Positions 1-8,339 of a stretch of 24,809 bases of DNA are shown in pieces (position 1 is the first letter of the stretch; each line of letters opens with the position of its first letter). Below the pieces are notes generated by a model that worked only from the letters and a program-made list of their open reading frames with translations, ran no database searches and was not told the DNA's origin. A program made the position numbers and the translations under genes. The DNA is from Bacteroidales bacterium UBA1182 (GTDB lineage: Bacteria > Bacteroidota > Bacteroidia > Bacteroidales > Bacteroidaceae): the NCBI GenBank assembly GCA_002310015.1, contig DBYQ01000069.1, positions 10,315 to 35,123 on the forward strand. Reading direction: 5' to 3'.

Positions 1-1176
1 AACGAGAACCGTTGGGAGTACACATTCCCCCACCGTTTCTATCCCGACTATTTCCAGAGTTACGGACTGGGATTCTTTGAGTTCTTCCAGTTGAGCGAGG
101 ACATAGGTGCAGAGCCTCTGCCCATCCTGTCTTGCGGTCTGGCATGCCAGTTCCAGAACGATGATATAAACGCCCACGTTCCGGTTGACCAGCTTGACCC
201 CTACATCCAGGATGCACTTGACCTTATAGAGTTTGCCAACGGCCCTGCCGATTCCAAGTGGGGAAAGGTACGTGCCGACATGGGACATCCCGAGCCATTC
301 AACCTTAAATATATAGGTATAGGAAACGAGCAGTGGGACGCCCTCTATCCCGAGCGTCTGGAACCGTTCATCAAGGCTATCCGCAAGGCTTATCCAAATA
401 TAAAGATTGTAGGCTCATCAGGTCCCAACTCCGAGGGTGACCAGTTTGACTACCTTTGGCCCGAGATGAAACGTCTGGGCGCCGACCTTGTTGACGAGCA
501 TTTCTATCGTCCGTACGATTGGTTCCTGAGTCAAGGCACCCGCTATGACAACTATGACCGCAAGGGTCCCAAGGTTTTTGCGGGAGAGTATGCCTGCCAT
601 GCTACAGGAAAGAAGTGGAACCACTACTATGCATCACTGCTTGAGGCCGCATTCATGACAGACCTGGAGCGTAATGCCGATATAGTTCATATGGCTACAT
701 ATGCCCCGCTGTTTGCCCACGTTGAGGGCTGGCAGTGGCGCCCGGACCTTATCTGGTATGACAACCTGCACTCATTCCGCACCGTTAGCTGGTATGTACA
801 GCAACTCTACAGCCTGTACAAAGGCCAGAATGTGGTAGGACTTACCATGAACGGAAAGCCCGTAGCCGGACAGGACGGTCAGAACGGCCTGTTTGCCAGC
901 GCAGTACGTGAGGGTAATCAGATTTATATCAAGGTTGCCAACACATCCGATAAGGAGCAGCAGCTGACATTCAATTTCAACGGGCTTAAGAAAAAGGCCG
1001 TTATGGCGGCTTCAAAGCGTGTTGACTTGTCAAGCGACAAGCTCTATGAGGACAACTCAATAGAGGCTCCGGTAAACATCGTTCCCGTTGAGAATGGTTT
1101 TGACGGAAAGGGACAGAGCATTCAGGCTGCCATCAATCCGCTCAGTTTCAGCATATTTGTTTTGACAATAGAATAA
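1..1176 (+). CDS. alpha-L-arabinofuranosidase, GH51 family (5' end outside window)
   Basis: Glycoside hydrolase that removes terminal alpha-L-arabinofuranosyl residues from arabinan or arabinoxylan. The reading frame is open from base 1, so the gene starts upstream and about 391 C-terminal residues are present. Two GH51 catalytic sites are visible, numbered from base 1: IGIGNEQW, with the acid/base Glu at fragment residue 110, and FAGEYA, with the nucleophile Glu at residue 196. The region after about residue 270 (VKVANTSDKEQQLTFNF) has the beta-sandwich character of the family's C-terminal domain. The GH43 arabinanase gene starts 29 bp downstream on the same strand, so the two probably form part of an arabinan-utilisation locus continuing to the left. 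The family call is firm; substrate preference is inferred. Confidence 0.93.
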   Translation, partial: NENRWEYTFPHRFYPDYFQSYGLGFFEFFQLSEDIGAEPLPILSCGLACQFQNDDINAHVPVDQLDPYIQDALDLIEFANGPADSKWGKVRADMGHPEPFNLKYIGIGNEQWDALYPERLEPFIKAIRKAYPNIKIVGSSGPNSEGDQFDYLWPEMKRLGADLVDEHFYRPYDWFLSQGTRYDNYDRKGPKVFAGEYACHATGKKWNHYYASLLEAAFMTDLERNADIVHMATYAPLFAHVEGWQWRPDLIWYDNLHSFRTVSWYVQQLYSLYKGQNVVGLTMNGKPVAGQDGQNGLFASAVREGNQIYIKVANTSDKEQQLTFNFNGLKKKAVMAASKRVDLSSDKLYEDNSIEAPVNIVPVENGFDGKGQSIQAAINPLSFSIFVLTIE

Positions 1177-1205
1177 TTCAGGTTAGCAATTTCATTCCGA
1201 CAATC

Positions 1206-2222
1206 ATGAAAAAGACTTCTATACTGCTTACCGTTCTGGCTGCCATATTCTGTATGGCAGCCTACGGTCAGGCAGCCGAAAGACCGGCAATTACTCCCGA
1301 GTATACTCCAGTCCATGACCCCGTCGTTGCATTCTGCGATGGCCGATATTATATGTTCTCAACCGGCATGGGTATCAGTGTGATGTCCAGTGACGACATG
1401 AAAAACTGGCGTTTTGAGAAACAGGTACTGGACCCAATACCCGAATGGGCAATAAAGGCAGTACCCGGTTACAACGGACATACCTGGGCTCCCGATATAA
1501 TCTATCACAACGGGTTGTGGTATCTCTACTACTCCTGCTCCACTTTTGCCAGCAACGGATCTTGTATAGGTGTGGCCACCAACAAAACACTCAACCCGGA
1601 ATCGCCCGATTTCAAATGGACCGATCACGGCAAGATAATACAGTCGGTACCCAACCGTGACAAGTGGAACGCCATTGACCCCAATATAATAATAGATGAA
1701 GAAGGAACTCCATGGATGGCTTTCGGCTCATTCTGGGACGGACTGAAGATTACAAGGCTTGATGAGAGCATGCTTAAACTGTCCGATCCCCAGGAGTGGC
1801 ATCCGCTCTGGCACAGACCTGAACTTATGTCCGGAAAAATGGACCTTAAGTCAGAGCCGGGAGACGGTGCAGTGGAGGCTCCGTTCATATTCCGTCATGA
1901 CGACTGGTACTATCTGTTTGCATCACTTGACCTCTGCTGCCGCGGTGAGAACAGCAACTACAAAGTGGCTGTAGGACGTAGCAGGAACGTAACAGGTCCA
2001 TATCTGGATCAGGACGGCAAACCCGTAACAGACGGAGGCGGCACTATAGTAGCCCAGAGCAATGACCGCTACGTCGGTGTAGGACATTGCGCTGTGGTAA
2101 CCTTTGACGGCAAGGATTACATTTTCATGCATGGCTATGACAAGACACGCCGCTACAACAGCATGCTCATAACCCGTCAGATAATATGGGACAATGACGG
2201 CTGGCCTATGATAAATCTCTGA
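1206..2222 (+). CDS. endo-1,5-alpha-L-arabinanase-like GH43 hydrolase, secreted
   Basis: Five-bladed beta-propeller glycosidase predicted to cut alpha-1,5-arabinan. It has 338 residues. The N-terminus MKKTSILLTVLAAIFC followed by AAYGQAAE is a Sec signal peptide, probably cleaved near residue 22-24. The three GH43 carboxylates can be placed: Asp38 in HDPVV (base), Asp158 in AIDPN (pKa modulator) and Glu224 in VEAPF (acid). The family motifs WAPDI and GVGHCAVV are also present. It lies 29 bp after the GH51 gene: the endo-enzyme would supply oligosaccharides to the exo-acting arabinofuranosidase. Its last 17 bp overlap the convergent tcdA gene. An exo-arabinosidase specificity cannot be excluded from sequence alone. 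Confidence 0.92.
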   Translation: MKKTSILLTVLAAIFCMAAYGQAAERPAITPEYTPVHDPVVAFCDGRYYMFSTGMGISVMSSDDMKNWRFEKQVLDPIPEWAIKAVPGYNGHTWAPDIIYHNGLWYLYYSCSTFASNGSCIGVATNKTLNPESPDFKWTDHGKIIQSVPNRDKWNAIDPNIIIDEEGTPWMAFGSFWDGLKITRLDESMLKLSDPQEWHPLWHRPELMSGKMDLKSEPGDGAVEAPFIFRHDDWYYLFASLDLCCRGENSNYKVAVGRSRNVTGPYLDQDGKPVTDGGGTIVAQSNDRYVGVGHCAVVTFDGKDYIFMHGYDKTRRYNSMLITRQIIWDNDGWPMINL

Positions 2223-2904
2223 TAACCAGGCTGGCCAGCATGAAACCGAATATGGCAGTAATGTGAACCACAGTACCGCAAACGGTCTCACTCTTACCAT
2301 CTGATATCAGTTCATCGCTGTAAACGCACTGGAACTTGTGCTTGGGATACTCTCCCAGATGTTTGAATTTCTTTCTGAGCGCACGTGCCAGCGGGTCACC
2401 CTGCACTTTCCAGAATTCCGTGATCCTGATTCGCGTAGGATCCAGCTTGAGCGCGGCACCCATTGATGAAAACAGTTTTGCCTTAGTCCTTGTAGCCATC
2501 AGGATTAACAAAGCCTTATCCTTCAAGGAGTCTATCGCGTCTATGATATAATCGTACGTGTCGAGCTCGAATTCATCGGCCGATTCCTCATTGAAAACCT
2601 TCTGTAAGGCAGTAATCTGTGCCGATGGATTGATACTGAGCAAACGCTCCCTGAGAACATCCACCTTGGCCTGCCCCACCGTCTTTGTGGTGGCCATAAG
2701 CTAGCGGTTGATATTGCTCGCGCAGACACAGTCACTGTCCACAATGGTCAGATGACATATCCCGCTCCGCACCAGACTCTCGGCACACCAGGAGCCCACA
2801 CCGCCCACGCCAAACAGAATCACGCGCTTCTGCCCGATCAGCTTCACGGTCTCCCCGCCCATCAGCAGCTCAAACCTTCCTAATATTTCATCCTCTTTTG
2901 CCAT
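2206..2904 (-). pseudogene. tcdA: tcdA, tRNA threonylcarbamoyladenosine dehydratase, interrupted by an in-frame amber codon
   Basis: Homologue of the E1-like (ThiF/MoeB fold) enzyme that uses ATP to cyclise t6A37 of tRNA to ct6A. The 5' part has the nucleotide site FGVGGVGSW (residues 31-39) and the acidic VDSD (55-58). It runs to ASNINR and then meets TAG at codon 68 (2701-2703). The same frame resumes at once with LMATTKTVGQ and continues to HITAIFGFMLA, so only one base separates it from an intact gene of about 232 codons. The position is normally Gln in the E1 motif N-x-N-R-Q, and CAG to TAG is one substitution. The gene also ends in TAG (2206-2208), which argues against recoding. It starts 5 bp after the upstream chrA gene, last in the purL operon. 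It is either a real null allele or a sequence error. Confidence 0.85.
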
Positions 2905-2909
2905 ACCAA

Positions 2910-3503
2910 CTATATCAGTGAGTAAAACAGACCGCCTAAGAGTCCCGCCAGTAGAATTACCTTGATGGGACCTATCTTCCAGAAGTAAGTTGCCACGAAT
3001 GCCAATGCAAACAGGCCGATACTTACGTAGAGTTGAAGATTGTCTGTGCTGAATGTGCCTAAGTTCTCCTCATTCAGGAGCAATAAGACGGCGGCGGCGA
3101 GCATTCCAACTACTACGGGACGCAGCCATTTCAATACGGTCTGGACTGAACGGTGATTCTTGTAGTGCATGAAGAAGGCGCTTATCAGGAGCATCAGTAT
3201 GAATGAGGGAAGCATTACTGAGAATGACGCCAGCAGTGAGCCGCAGACAGCCTGTGTTCGCGTCATTCCGGCGTTCTCAATTGCTTTAAAGCCTACGTAG
3301 GTTGCGGAATTGATGCCGATGGGACCTGGTGTCATTTGGCTTACGGCTACTATGTCAGTAAACTCGGCATTGCTGATCCACTGCTGTTTCTCCACTACTT
3401 CATTCTGAATGAGAGAAAGCATTCCGTAGCCTCCGCCAAACCCGAACAGACCTATCTTGAAGAAGGTCCAGAACAGTTTCATCCAGATAACAATGCCGTT
3501 CAT
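2910..3503 (-). CDS. chromate transporter family protein (CHR domain, second half)
   Basis: Integral membrane protein of the CHR family, 197 residues and one CHR domain; members work as pairs of half-size proteins or as fused two-domain transporters. The conserved opening FFKIGLFGFGGGYGM, the segment AVSQMTPGPIGINSATYVGF, and hydrophobic segments near residues 85-110, 130-145 and 155-195 are seen. Its ATG overlaps the stop of the preceding CHR gene in an ATGA, which indicates translational coupling and a two-subunit transporter. A start at Met8 (MKLFWTFF) is equally possible. The substrate in this organism is unknown: chromate export is known for some family members, but many others are uncharacterised anion transporters. 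Confidence 0.9.
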   Translation of the reverse strand: MNGIVIWMKLFWTFFKIGLFGFGGGYGMLSLIQNEVVEKQQWISNAEFTDIVAVSQMTPGPIGINSATYVGFKAIENAGMTRTQAVCGSLLASFSVMLPSFILMLLISAFFMHYKNHRSVQTVLKWLRPVVVGMLAAAVLLLLNEENLGTFSTDNLQLYVSIGLFALAFVATYFWKIGPIKVILLAGLLGGLFYSLI

Positions 3504-4036
3504 GCCTTCCTGAGTTTAAGTATGTAATACAGGATTGCGCCCACAATGGCCGCCAGTATGATCCATACCGGCGATACCCCAATCCACCAGATAAGCAGTG
3601 CGGTAACCACCGGCACCCACCAGGTCCATTTGTTCAGACCCGCCTTTGATGCCAGCCGTATGGTAGGAGTAAGGATAAGCGCAATGACTGCGGGACGTAT
3701 GCCCTTGAACACATTCTCCACAATCTCATTGTCACGGTAACTGCCTGCAAACAGCGCTATGGCCAGGATGATGATGATTGACGGCATTGCTGCACCCAAG
3801 GCGCACGCAACGCTGCCCCTCTTGCCACGCACCCTGTAGCCCACAAATATGGACATATTTACAACAAAGACTCCCGGAGCTGACTGGGCTATTGCCATCA
3901 GGTCCAGGAAGTCCTCGTCTTTAAGCCAACCTTTGTGCTCCACCACCTCGCGCTGCAACAGCGGAATCATGGCATATCCGCCGCCAATGGTGAACAGCCC
4001 TATTTTAAAGAAGGTGATGAAAAGGTCAAAAAGCAT
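3500..4036 (-). CDS. chromate transporter family protein (CHR domain, first half)
   Basis: Partner of the next gene, with the same fold: FFKIGLFTIGGGYAMIPLL near the N-terminus, then AIAQSAPGVFVVNMSIFVGY and several hydrophobic helices. The start chosen is MLFDLFITFF, giving 178 residues and beginning 7 bp after the purL stop. A longer frame would reach back into purL and adds a sequence without family character. It is translated in the purL operon and coupled to the second half by a 4-bp overlap. Paired single-domain CHR proteins are thought to insert in opposite orientations; that arrangement is inferred here from the pairing alone. Confidence 0.9.
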   Translation of the reverse strand: MLFDLFITFFKIGLFTIGGGYAMIPLLQREVVEHKGWLKDEDFLDLMAIAQSAPGVFVVNMSIFVGYRVRGKRGSVACALGAAMPSIIIILAIALFAGSYRDNEIVENVFKGIRPAVIALILTPTIRLASKAGLNKWTWWVPVVTALLIWWIGVSPVWIILAAIVGAILYYILKLRKA

Positions 4037-4043
4037 TATGCAG

Positions 4044-7000
4044 TTACTTTTGAGCCTCAACCCACTTGCGGGCATTCACGAACGCCTCAATCCACGGGGT
4101 GATCTCATCATCCTGACGCTCAGCGGGATAGTATCCGCACTGCCAGGGGAATATGGCGCGCTCAGGATGCGGCATCATAGCTACGTGACGGCCATCGGCA
4201 CTTGCTATACCTGCCACATTGTAATCAGATCCGTTAGGATTAGCGGGATAATCAGCGTATGTATATTTAGCTATTACATTGTACTTATCCTCGGGGTAAG
4301 GCAGTGAGAACTTGCCCTCACCGTGAGCCACCCAGACACCTAAGCGGCTTCCGCCTAAGGTCTTGAACATTACGCTCTCGTTCTGAGGTATTGTCAGGCC
4401 CAGGAATGCCGACTCAAACTTGTGTGAGTCATTGTGCAGCATGTGTGCCTGCTTCTCATAATCGGGATTGATAAGACCAAGTTCAATCATCAGCTGGCAA
4501 CCGTTGCAGATACCCAGTGACAAGGTATCCTTACGTGCATAGAAGCGGTCCAGTGTCTCCTTGGCCTTGGGGTTGAACAGGAATGCGCCGGCCCAGCCCT
4601 TGGCAGAGCCCAGGACATCTGAGTTGGAGAATCCGCCACAGAACACAATCATGTTGATGTCATCAAGGGTCTCACGGCCGCTTACAAGATCGGTCATGGT
4701 AACGTCCTTGACATCGAATCCGGCCAGCCACAGCGTGTAAGCCATCTCACGCTCACCGTTGGTACCCTTCTCACGGATGATTGCAGCCTTGATACCGCTG
4801 GGTGTGCGGCGGTCAGGATCCAGACCGAACTGACTCAGCTTACCTGTAAAGTTGTAGGCAATCTTGATGTCCATGGGCTGTTTTGAGTAATTCTTGTAGC
4901 GCTTGTCGGCACAGCCGTTCATAGACTGCTTTCTATCCAGCAGGTATGAGGTCTTGTACCAGAGGTCACGCATCTTGTCTATATCAATTGTGATATCCTT
5001 CTTACCCTGACGGATGTAGAGTGTACGGCTATCTGACGGACGGCCTATTACAGCGTAACCCACGCCGGCCTCATCAAGCAGAGCGCCAACTGCATCCAGC
5101 TTCTTGCTCTCCACCTGAAGCACAACGCCCGGGTTCTCAGCAAACAGCATGCGTACCAGATCCTTGCCTACCAGCTTGTCAAGGCTTACCTCCAGACCGC
5201 CCTGAGGATTAGCAAAGCACATCTCAAGCAATGTAACAATCAGACCGCCGGCCGATATGTCATGACCGGCCAGAACCTGACGCTTGTCAATGAGCTTCTG
5301 TACGGCGTTGAATGCATCGGCAAAATACTCGGGATTCTTGACTGTGGGAACGTCACTGCCAATGCGGTCAAGTGACTGAGCCAGGGCCGAACCGCCCAGA
5401 CGCTGCTCGTCAAAGCTGAAGTCAATATGAATCAGAACGCTGTCCTTGCGGTCTGCAAGCACAGGTGATACAACCTTACGGATATCCGATACCTCACCAC
5501 CTGATGAAACGATTACGGTACCCGGGCTGATAACCTTGCTGCCGTCGGGATACTTCTGAGTCATGGAGAGTGAGTCCTTACCGGTAGGAACGTTAATGCC
5601 AAGCTCAAGGCAGAAGTCTGACAGAGCCTTGACGCCGCTGTACAGACGTGCATCCTCACCCTTCTGTGAGCGGCAGGGCCACATCCAGTTGGCTGAGAGT
5701 GATACGGTCTTGAGTCCCTGTGTTAAAGGCGCGAATACGATGTTGGTCAGTGACTCGGCTACTGACAGGACTGAGCCTGCAGCGGGATCAGCCAGACCGG
5801 CCTGCGGAGCATGACCGATAGCTGTTGCTATACCCTTCTTGCCGCGATAGTCAAGAGCCACAACACCACAGTCAGAGAGCGGCAGCTGCAGCTTACCCTG
5901 GCACTGCTGACGTGCAATCTTACCTGTTACAGAACGGTCAACCTTGTTGGTGAGCCAGTCCTTACATGCAACAGCCTCAAGCTGCAGCACGTTACCCAGG
6001 TACTCCTCAATCTTATCATCACTGTATGTTACATTCTCATACTTGCGCTCAACGGTCTCATCAACCATATAGGTTTTGGGCGATGAACCGAACATCTGGC
6101 TTACAGCCAGGTCAAACGGACGTACGCCATCAGCCTGCTCAAAGGCAAAGCGGGCATCGCCGGTGGTCTCACCAACCACATACATCGGGGCGCGCTCACG
6201 CTCGGCAATCTTGCGTACATGCTCAATAGACTTCTCATCAATGAGCAGACCCATACGCTCCTGTGACTCGTTGGCGATAATCTCCTTTGATGACAGGGTC
6301 TTGTCACCAACAGGCAGCTTGCTCATATCAATCAGACCGCCGCACTCCTCAACCAGCTCCGAGAGGCAGTTAACGTGACCGGCCGATCCGTGATCGTGGA
6401 TAGAAACAATGGGGTTGGTATCCTCCTCGCAGAGGGCGCGTGTAACATTATATGCACGCTTCTGCATCTCTGCATTGGCACGCTGAACGGCATTCAACTC
6501 AATACCGGATGAGTATCGGCCCGTCTCAACCGATGAAACAGAACCGCCGCCCAGACCGATGCGGTAGTTGTCACCACCCAGCACCACAATCTTGTTACCC
6601 TTCTTGGGAGTGCCCTTGATGCAGTCACGCTTAGTACCGTAGCCTACGCCGCCGGCCAGCATGATTACCTTGTCGTAACCGTACTGCTCGCCGTTCTCCT
6701 GGTGCTCAAATGTGAGCAGAGAACCGCAGATAAGCGGCTGGCCGAACTTGTTACCAAAGTCCGATGCACCGTTAGATGCCTTGATAAGAATCTGCTCAGG
6801 GGTCTGATAGAGCCACTTGCGCTCTTTCATACTCTTCTCCCATGAGCGACTCTCGTCATTGCGGGGATATGATGTCATATAGACAGCAGTACCTGCTATA
6901 GGCCATGAACCTGTACCGCCACCCATACGGTCGCGGATCTCACCGCCGGTACCGGTTGATGCTCCGTTGAACGGCTCAACCGTGGTGGGGAAGTTATGTG

Positions 7001-7742
7001 TTTCGGCCTTAAGTGAAATTACGGTCTCAATATTCTTGATGATGAACCAGTCTGATGTAGAGTGATCTGCCGGAGCGAACTGCTCTACAACCGGGCCCTG
7101 TGCGAATGCCACATTGTCCTTGTAGGCTGACAGGATGCGGTTGGGGTTCTCCTGCGTGGTCTTCTTGATAAGACTGAAGAGTGATGACTCCATCTCCTTG
7201 CCGTCGATAATGAACTTTCCGCCGAATATCTTGTGGCGGCAGTGCTCTGAGTTGATCTGGGCAAAGCCGAACACCTCGCTGTCGGTCAGTTTACGGCCAA
7301 GCTCATCCTCTACCTTGTGCAGGTACTCAATCTCCTCCTTGGAGAGAGCCAGGCCCTCCTGCTCGTTGTATGACTCAAGGTCATCGATGAACAGAATTGG
7401 CTGCGGTTTGATATCGACAGTGAAAATCTTCTGGTCAAGACCCTTGTACAGGCGCTGCAGCATGGGGTCGTAGTCTGCATCGGCACTGGCTACGGGGAAA
7501 TACTCCTCTATACGGCTTATGCCCTTAAGACCCATGTTCTGGGTTATCTCAACGGCGTTTGTACTCCAAGGGGTGATCATCTCACGGCGCGGTCCCACAA
7601 AGTAACCGTCCAGTGATTCCTGATCCAGAGCAGTGGCCTCACCATAAAGCCAGCTCAGTTTCTTAACATCCTCTGCCTGCAGTTTTGAAACAGTCTCAGT
7701 GGCAACAATCGTGCCCGTAGGGTTCTTGAAAAAGATAATCAT
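4044..7742 (-). CDS. purL: phosphoribosylformylglycinamidine synthase, fused PurL-PurQ form
   Basis: Fourth step of de novo purine synthesis: FGAR + glutamine + ATP gives FGAM in the cytoplasm. This is the long single-chain form, 1232 residues from the start used here. Visible in order: an N-terminal PurS-like region; SEHCRHK (about 165-171); the ATP-site segment ETHNFPTTVEPFNGASTGTG; a second AIRS-like half; and a C-terminal class I glutamine amidotransferase with Cys1079 in LGICNGCQ and His1192/Glu1194 in MPHPER. I chose MIIFFKNP at 7742 because Bacteroidetes homologues begin in this way; a 19-residue longer frame would run through the promoter. A TAnnTTTG box lies 24-31 bp upstream. It leads the chrA-chrA-tcdA operon, although those genes have no obvious purine role. 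Confidence 0.97.
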   Translation of the reverse strand: MIIFFKNPTGTIVATETVSKLQAEDVKKLSWLYGEATALDQESLDGYFVGPRREMITPWSTNAVEITQNMGLKGISRIEEYFPVASADADYDPMLQRLYKGLDQKIFTVDIKPQPILFIDDLESYNEQEGLALSKEEIEYLHKVEDELGRKLTDSEVFGFAQINSEHCRHKIFGGKFIIDGKEMESSLFSLIKKTTQENPNRILSAYKDNVAFAQGPVVEQFAPADHSTSDWFIIKNIETVISLKAETHNFPTTVEPFNGASTGTGGEIRDRMGGGTGSWPIAGTAVYMTSYPRNDESRSWEKSMKERKWLYQTPEQILIKASNGASDFGNKFGQPLICGSLLTFEHQENGEQYGYDKVIMLAGGVGYGTKRDCIKGTPKKGNKIVVLGGDNYRIGLGGGSVSSVETGRYSSGIELNAVQRANAEMQKRAYNVTRALCEEDTNPIVSIHDHGSAGHVNCLSELVEECGGLIDMSKLPVGDKTLSSKEIIANESQERMGLLIDEKSIEHVRKIAERERAPMYVVGETTGDARFAFEQADGVRPFDLAVSQMFGSSPKTYMVDETVERKYENVTYSDDKIEEYLGNVLQLEAVACKDWLTNKVDRSVTGKIARQQCQGKLQLPLSDCGVVALDYRGKKGIATAIGHAPQAGLADPAAGSVLSVAESLTNIVFAPLTQGLKTVSLSANWMWPCRSQKGEDARLYSGVKALSDFCLELGINVPTGKDSLSMTQKYPDGSKVISPGTVIVSSGGEVSDIRKVVSPVLADRKDSVLIHIDFSFDEQRLGGSALAQSLDRIGSDVPTVKNPEYFADAFNAVQKLIDKRQVLAGHDISAGGLIVTLLEMCFANPQGGLEVSLDKLVGKDLVRMLFAENPGVVLQVESKKLDAVGALLDEAGVGYAVIGRPSDSRTLYIRQGKKDITIDIDKMRDLWYKTSYLLDRKQSMNGCADKRYKNYSKQPMDIKIAYNFTGKLSQFGLDPDRRTPSGIKAAIIREKGTNGEREMAYTLWLAGFDVKDVTMTDLVSGRETLDDINMIVFCGGFSNSDVLGSAKGWAGAFLFNPKAKETLDRFYARKDTLSLGICNGCQLMIELGLINPDYEKQAHMLHNDSHKFESAFLGLTIPQNESVMFKTLGGSRLGVWVAHGEGKFSLPYPEDKYNVIAKYTYADYPANPNGSDYNVAGIASADGRHVAMMPHPERAIFPWQCGYYPAERQDDEITPWIEAFVNARKWVEAQK

Positions 7743-7765
7743 TTCAGTTGAAAAATTTTGATGTG

Positions 7766-7773
7766 CAAAATTA
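7766..7773 (-). promoter_or_regulatory. putative purL promoter -7 box
   Basis: On the minus strand this reads TAATTTTG, an exact match to the Bacteroidetes -7 consensus TAnnTTTG, ending 23 bp before the chosen purL start. No TTTG -33 element is found at the usual 19-21 bp spacing, so the call rests on the -7 box and its position alone. Confidence 0.5.
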
Positions 7774-7833
7774 GTCATTTCCCTACACTTTTCAGTCACC
7801 CACCTCTTCTATTTATCAACATATAACAATTTA

Positions 7834-7860
7834 GATGTCATCACAATTTGTGACGACATC
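7834..7860. repeat. imperfect 27-bp palindrome between the HEPN remnant and purL
   Basis: The arms GATGTCATCAC and GTGACGACATC pair with one mismatch around AATTT. No T-tract follows on either strand, so it is a poor intrinsic terminator. It lies about 60 bp upstream of the purL -7 box. It could be an operator for purL or a transcript hairpin ending the Fic operon; the sequence does not decide between them. Confidence 0.4.
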
Positions 7861-7889
7861 AATCAAAACCATCCTGCAACCATTATATT

Positions 7890-7994
7890 CTATGGAGCAC
7901 ACTGTCCCTTAAAGAAAGCAATGGCCTGAATAAGTGGGGTGAGGTCATTTTTTACAATATCAAAAATGACATCTATATCAACGTCAAAAGTTTG
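7890..7994 (-). pseudogene. C-terminal remnant of a HEPN (DUF86/HepT-like) gene
   Basis: Directly after the TAA of the MNT gene, the same frame continues open for 34 codons to a TAG. The peptide contains VDIDVIFDIVKNDLTPLI, which resembles the C-terminal end of HepT/DUF86 HEPN proteins (family pattern roughly VDxExVWxIVKNDLPxL). No start codon and no HEPN catalytic RxxxxH helix remain. MNT genes usually sit next to a complete HEPN partner, so this looks like what is left after a deletion removed most of that toxin gene. The assignment rests on a short stretch read by eye. Confidence 0.55.
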
Positions 7995-8318
7995 TTAAGC
8001 GTATGCCATACTAGAGGCATTTTCTCTGATGATATAGATTCCATCTTTTTCAATTTGTTGTATTAGTAGTTTATCATTATTACTGTGTTTTCTGATTATA
8101 TCCACATTTTGTCCGAGCAAGCTTTCAAGGTATTGTTTAAGACCGGCAACTTTTAAGAAATCAGGCTCCATATCAACAAAAATGTCAATATCACTTGATT
8201 CATTCTGCTCATTTCGTGCAACCGAGCCAAACAAACAAAGTGAACGCACACCAAAATCTTCAATAATGGTTTCTGTGTGAGCCTTAATTCTTTTAATATA
8301 TTCTCGCCTACTTAACAT
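7995..8318 (-). CDS. MNT-type minimal nucleotidyltransferase (MntA-like antitoxin)
   Basis: Small protein of 107 residues with the polymerase-beta-like nucleotidyltransferase core: LFGSVARNE (Gly31, Ser32) followed by SSDIDIFVDM (Asp43, Asp45), with a possible third carboxylate in VDIIRK near residue 73. Proteins of this size normally act as antitoxins that AMPylate a HEPN RNase toxin. Here only a HEPN C-terminal scrap follows, so the usual target is absent from this locus. It starts 21 bp after the Fic gene and is probably co-transcribed from the Fic promoter. The last residues (ASSMAYA) may mark the deletion junction. The family call is strong; its present function is open. Confidence 0.88.
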   Translation of the reverse strand: MLSRREYIKRIKAHTETIIEDFGVRSLCLFGSVARNEQNESSDIDIFVDMEPDFLKVAGLKQYLESLLGQNVDIIRKHSNNDKLLIQQIEKDGIYIIRENASSMAYA

Positions 8319-8339
8319 ATCGCCGCAAATTAGGCACTA

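Noticed and set aside
1923..2300. Minus-strand open frame across the GH43 / tcdA junction
   Set aside because: Overlaps both genes with a real motif-bearing frame on each; no family features.
2206..2904. TAG recoded as an amino acid in this genome
   Set aside because: TAG ends tcdA itself, the second chrA gene, the GNAT gene, the repeat protein and the 14358 gene at sensible positions, so ordinary stop use is more likely.
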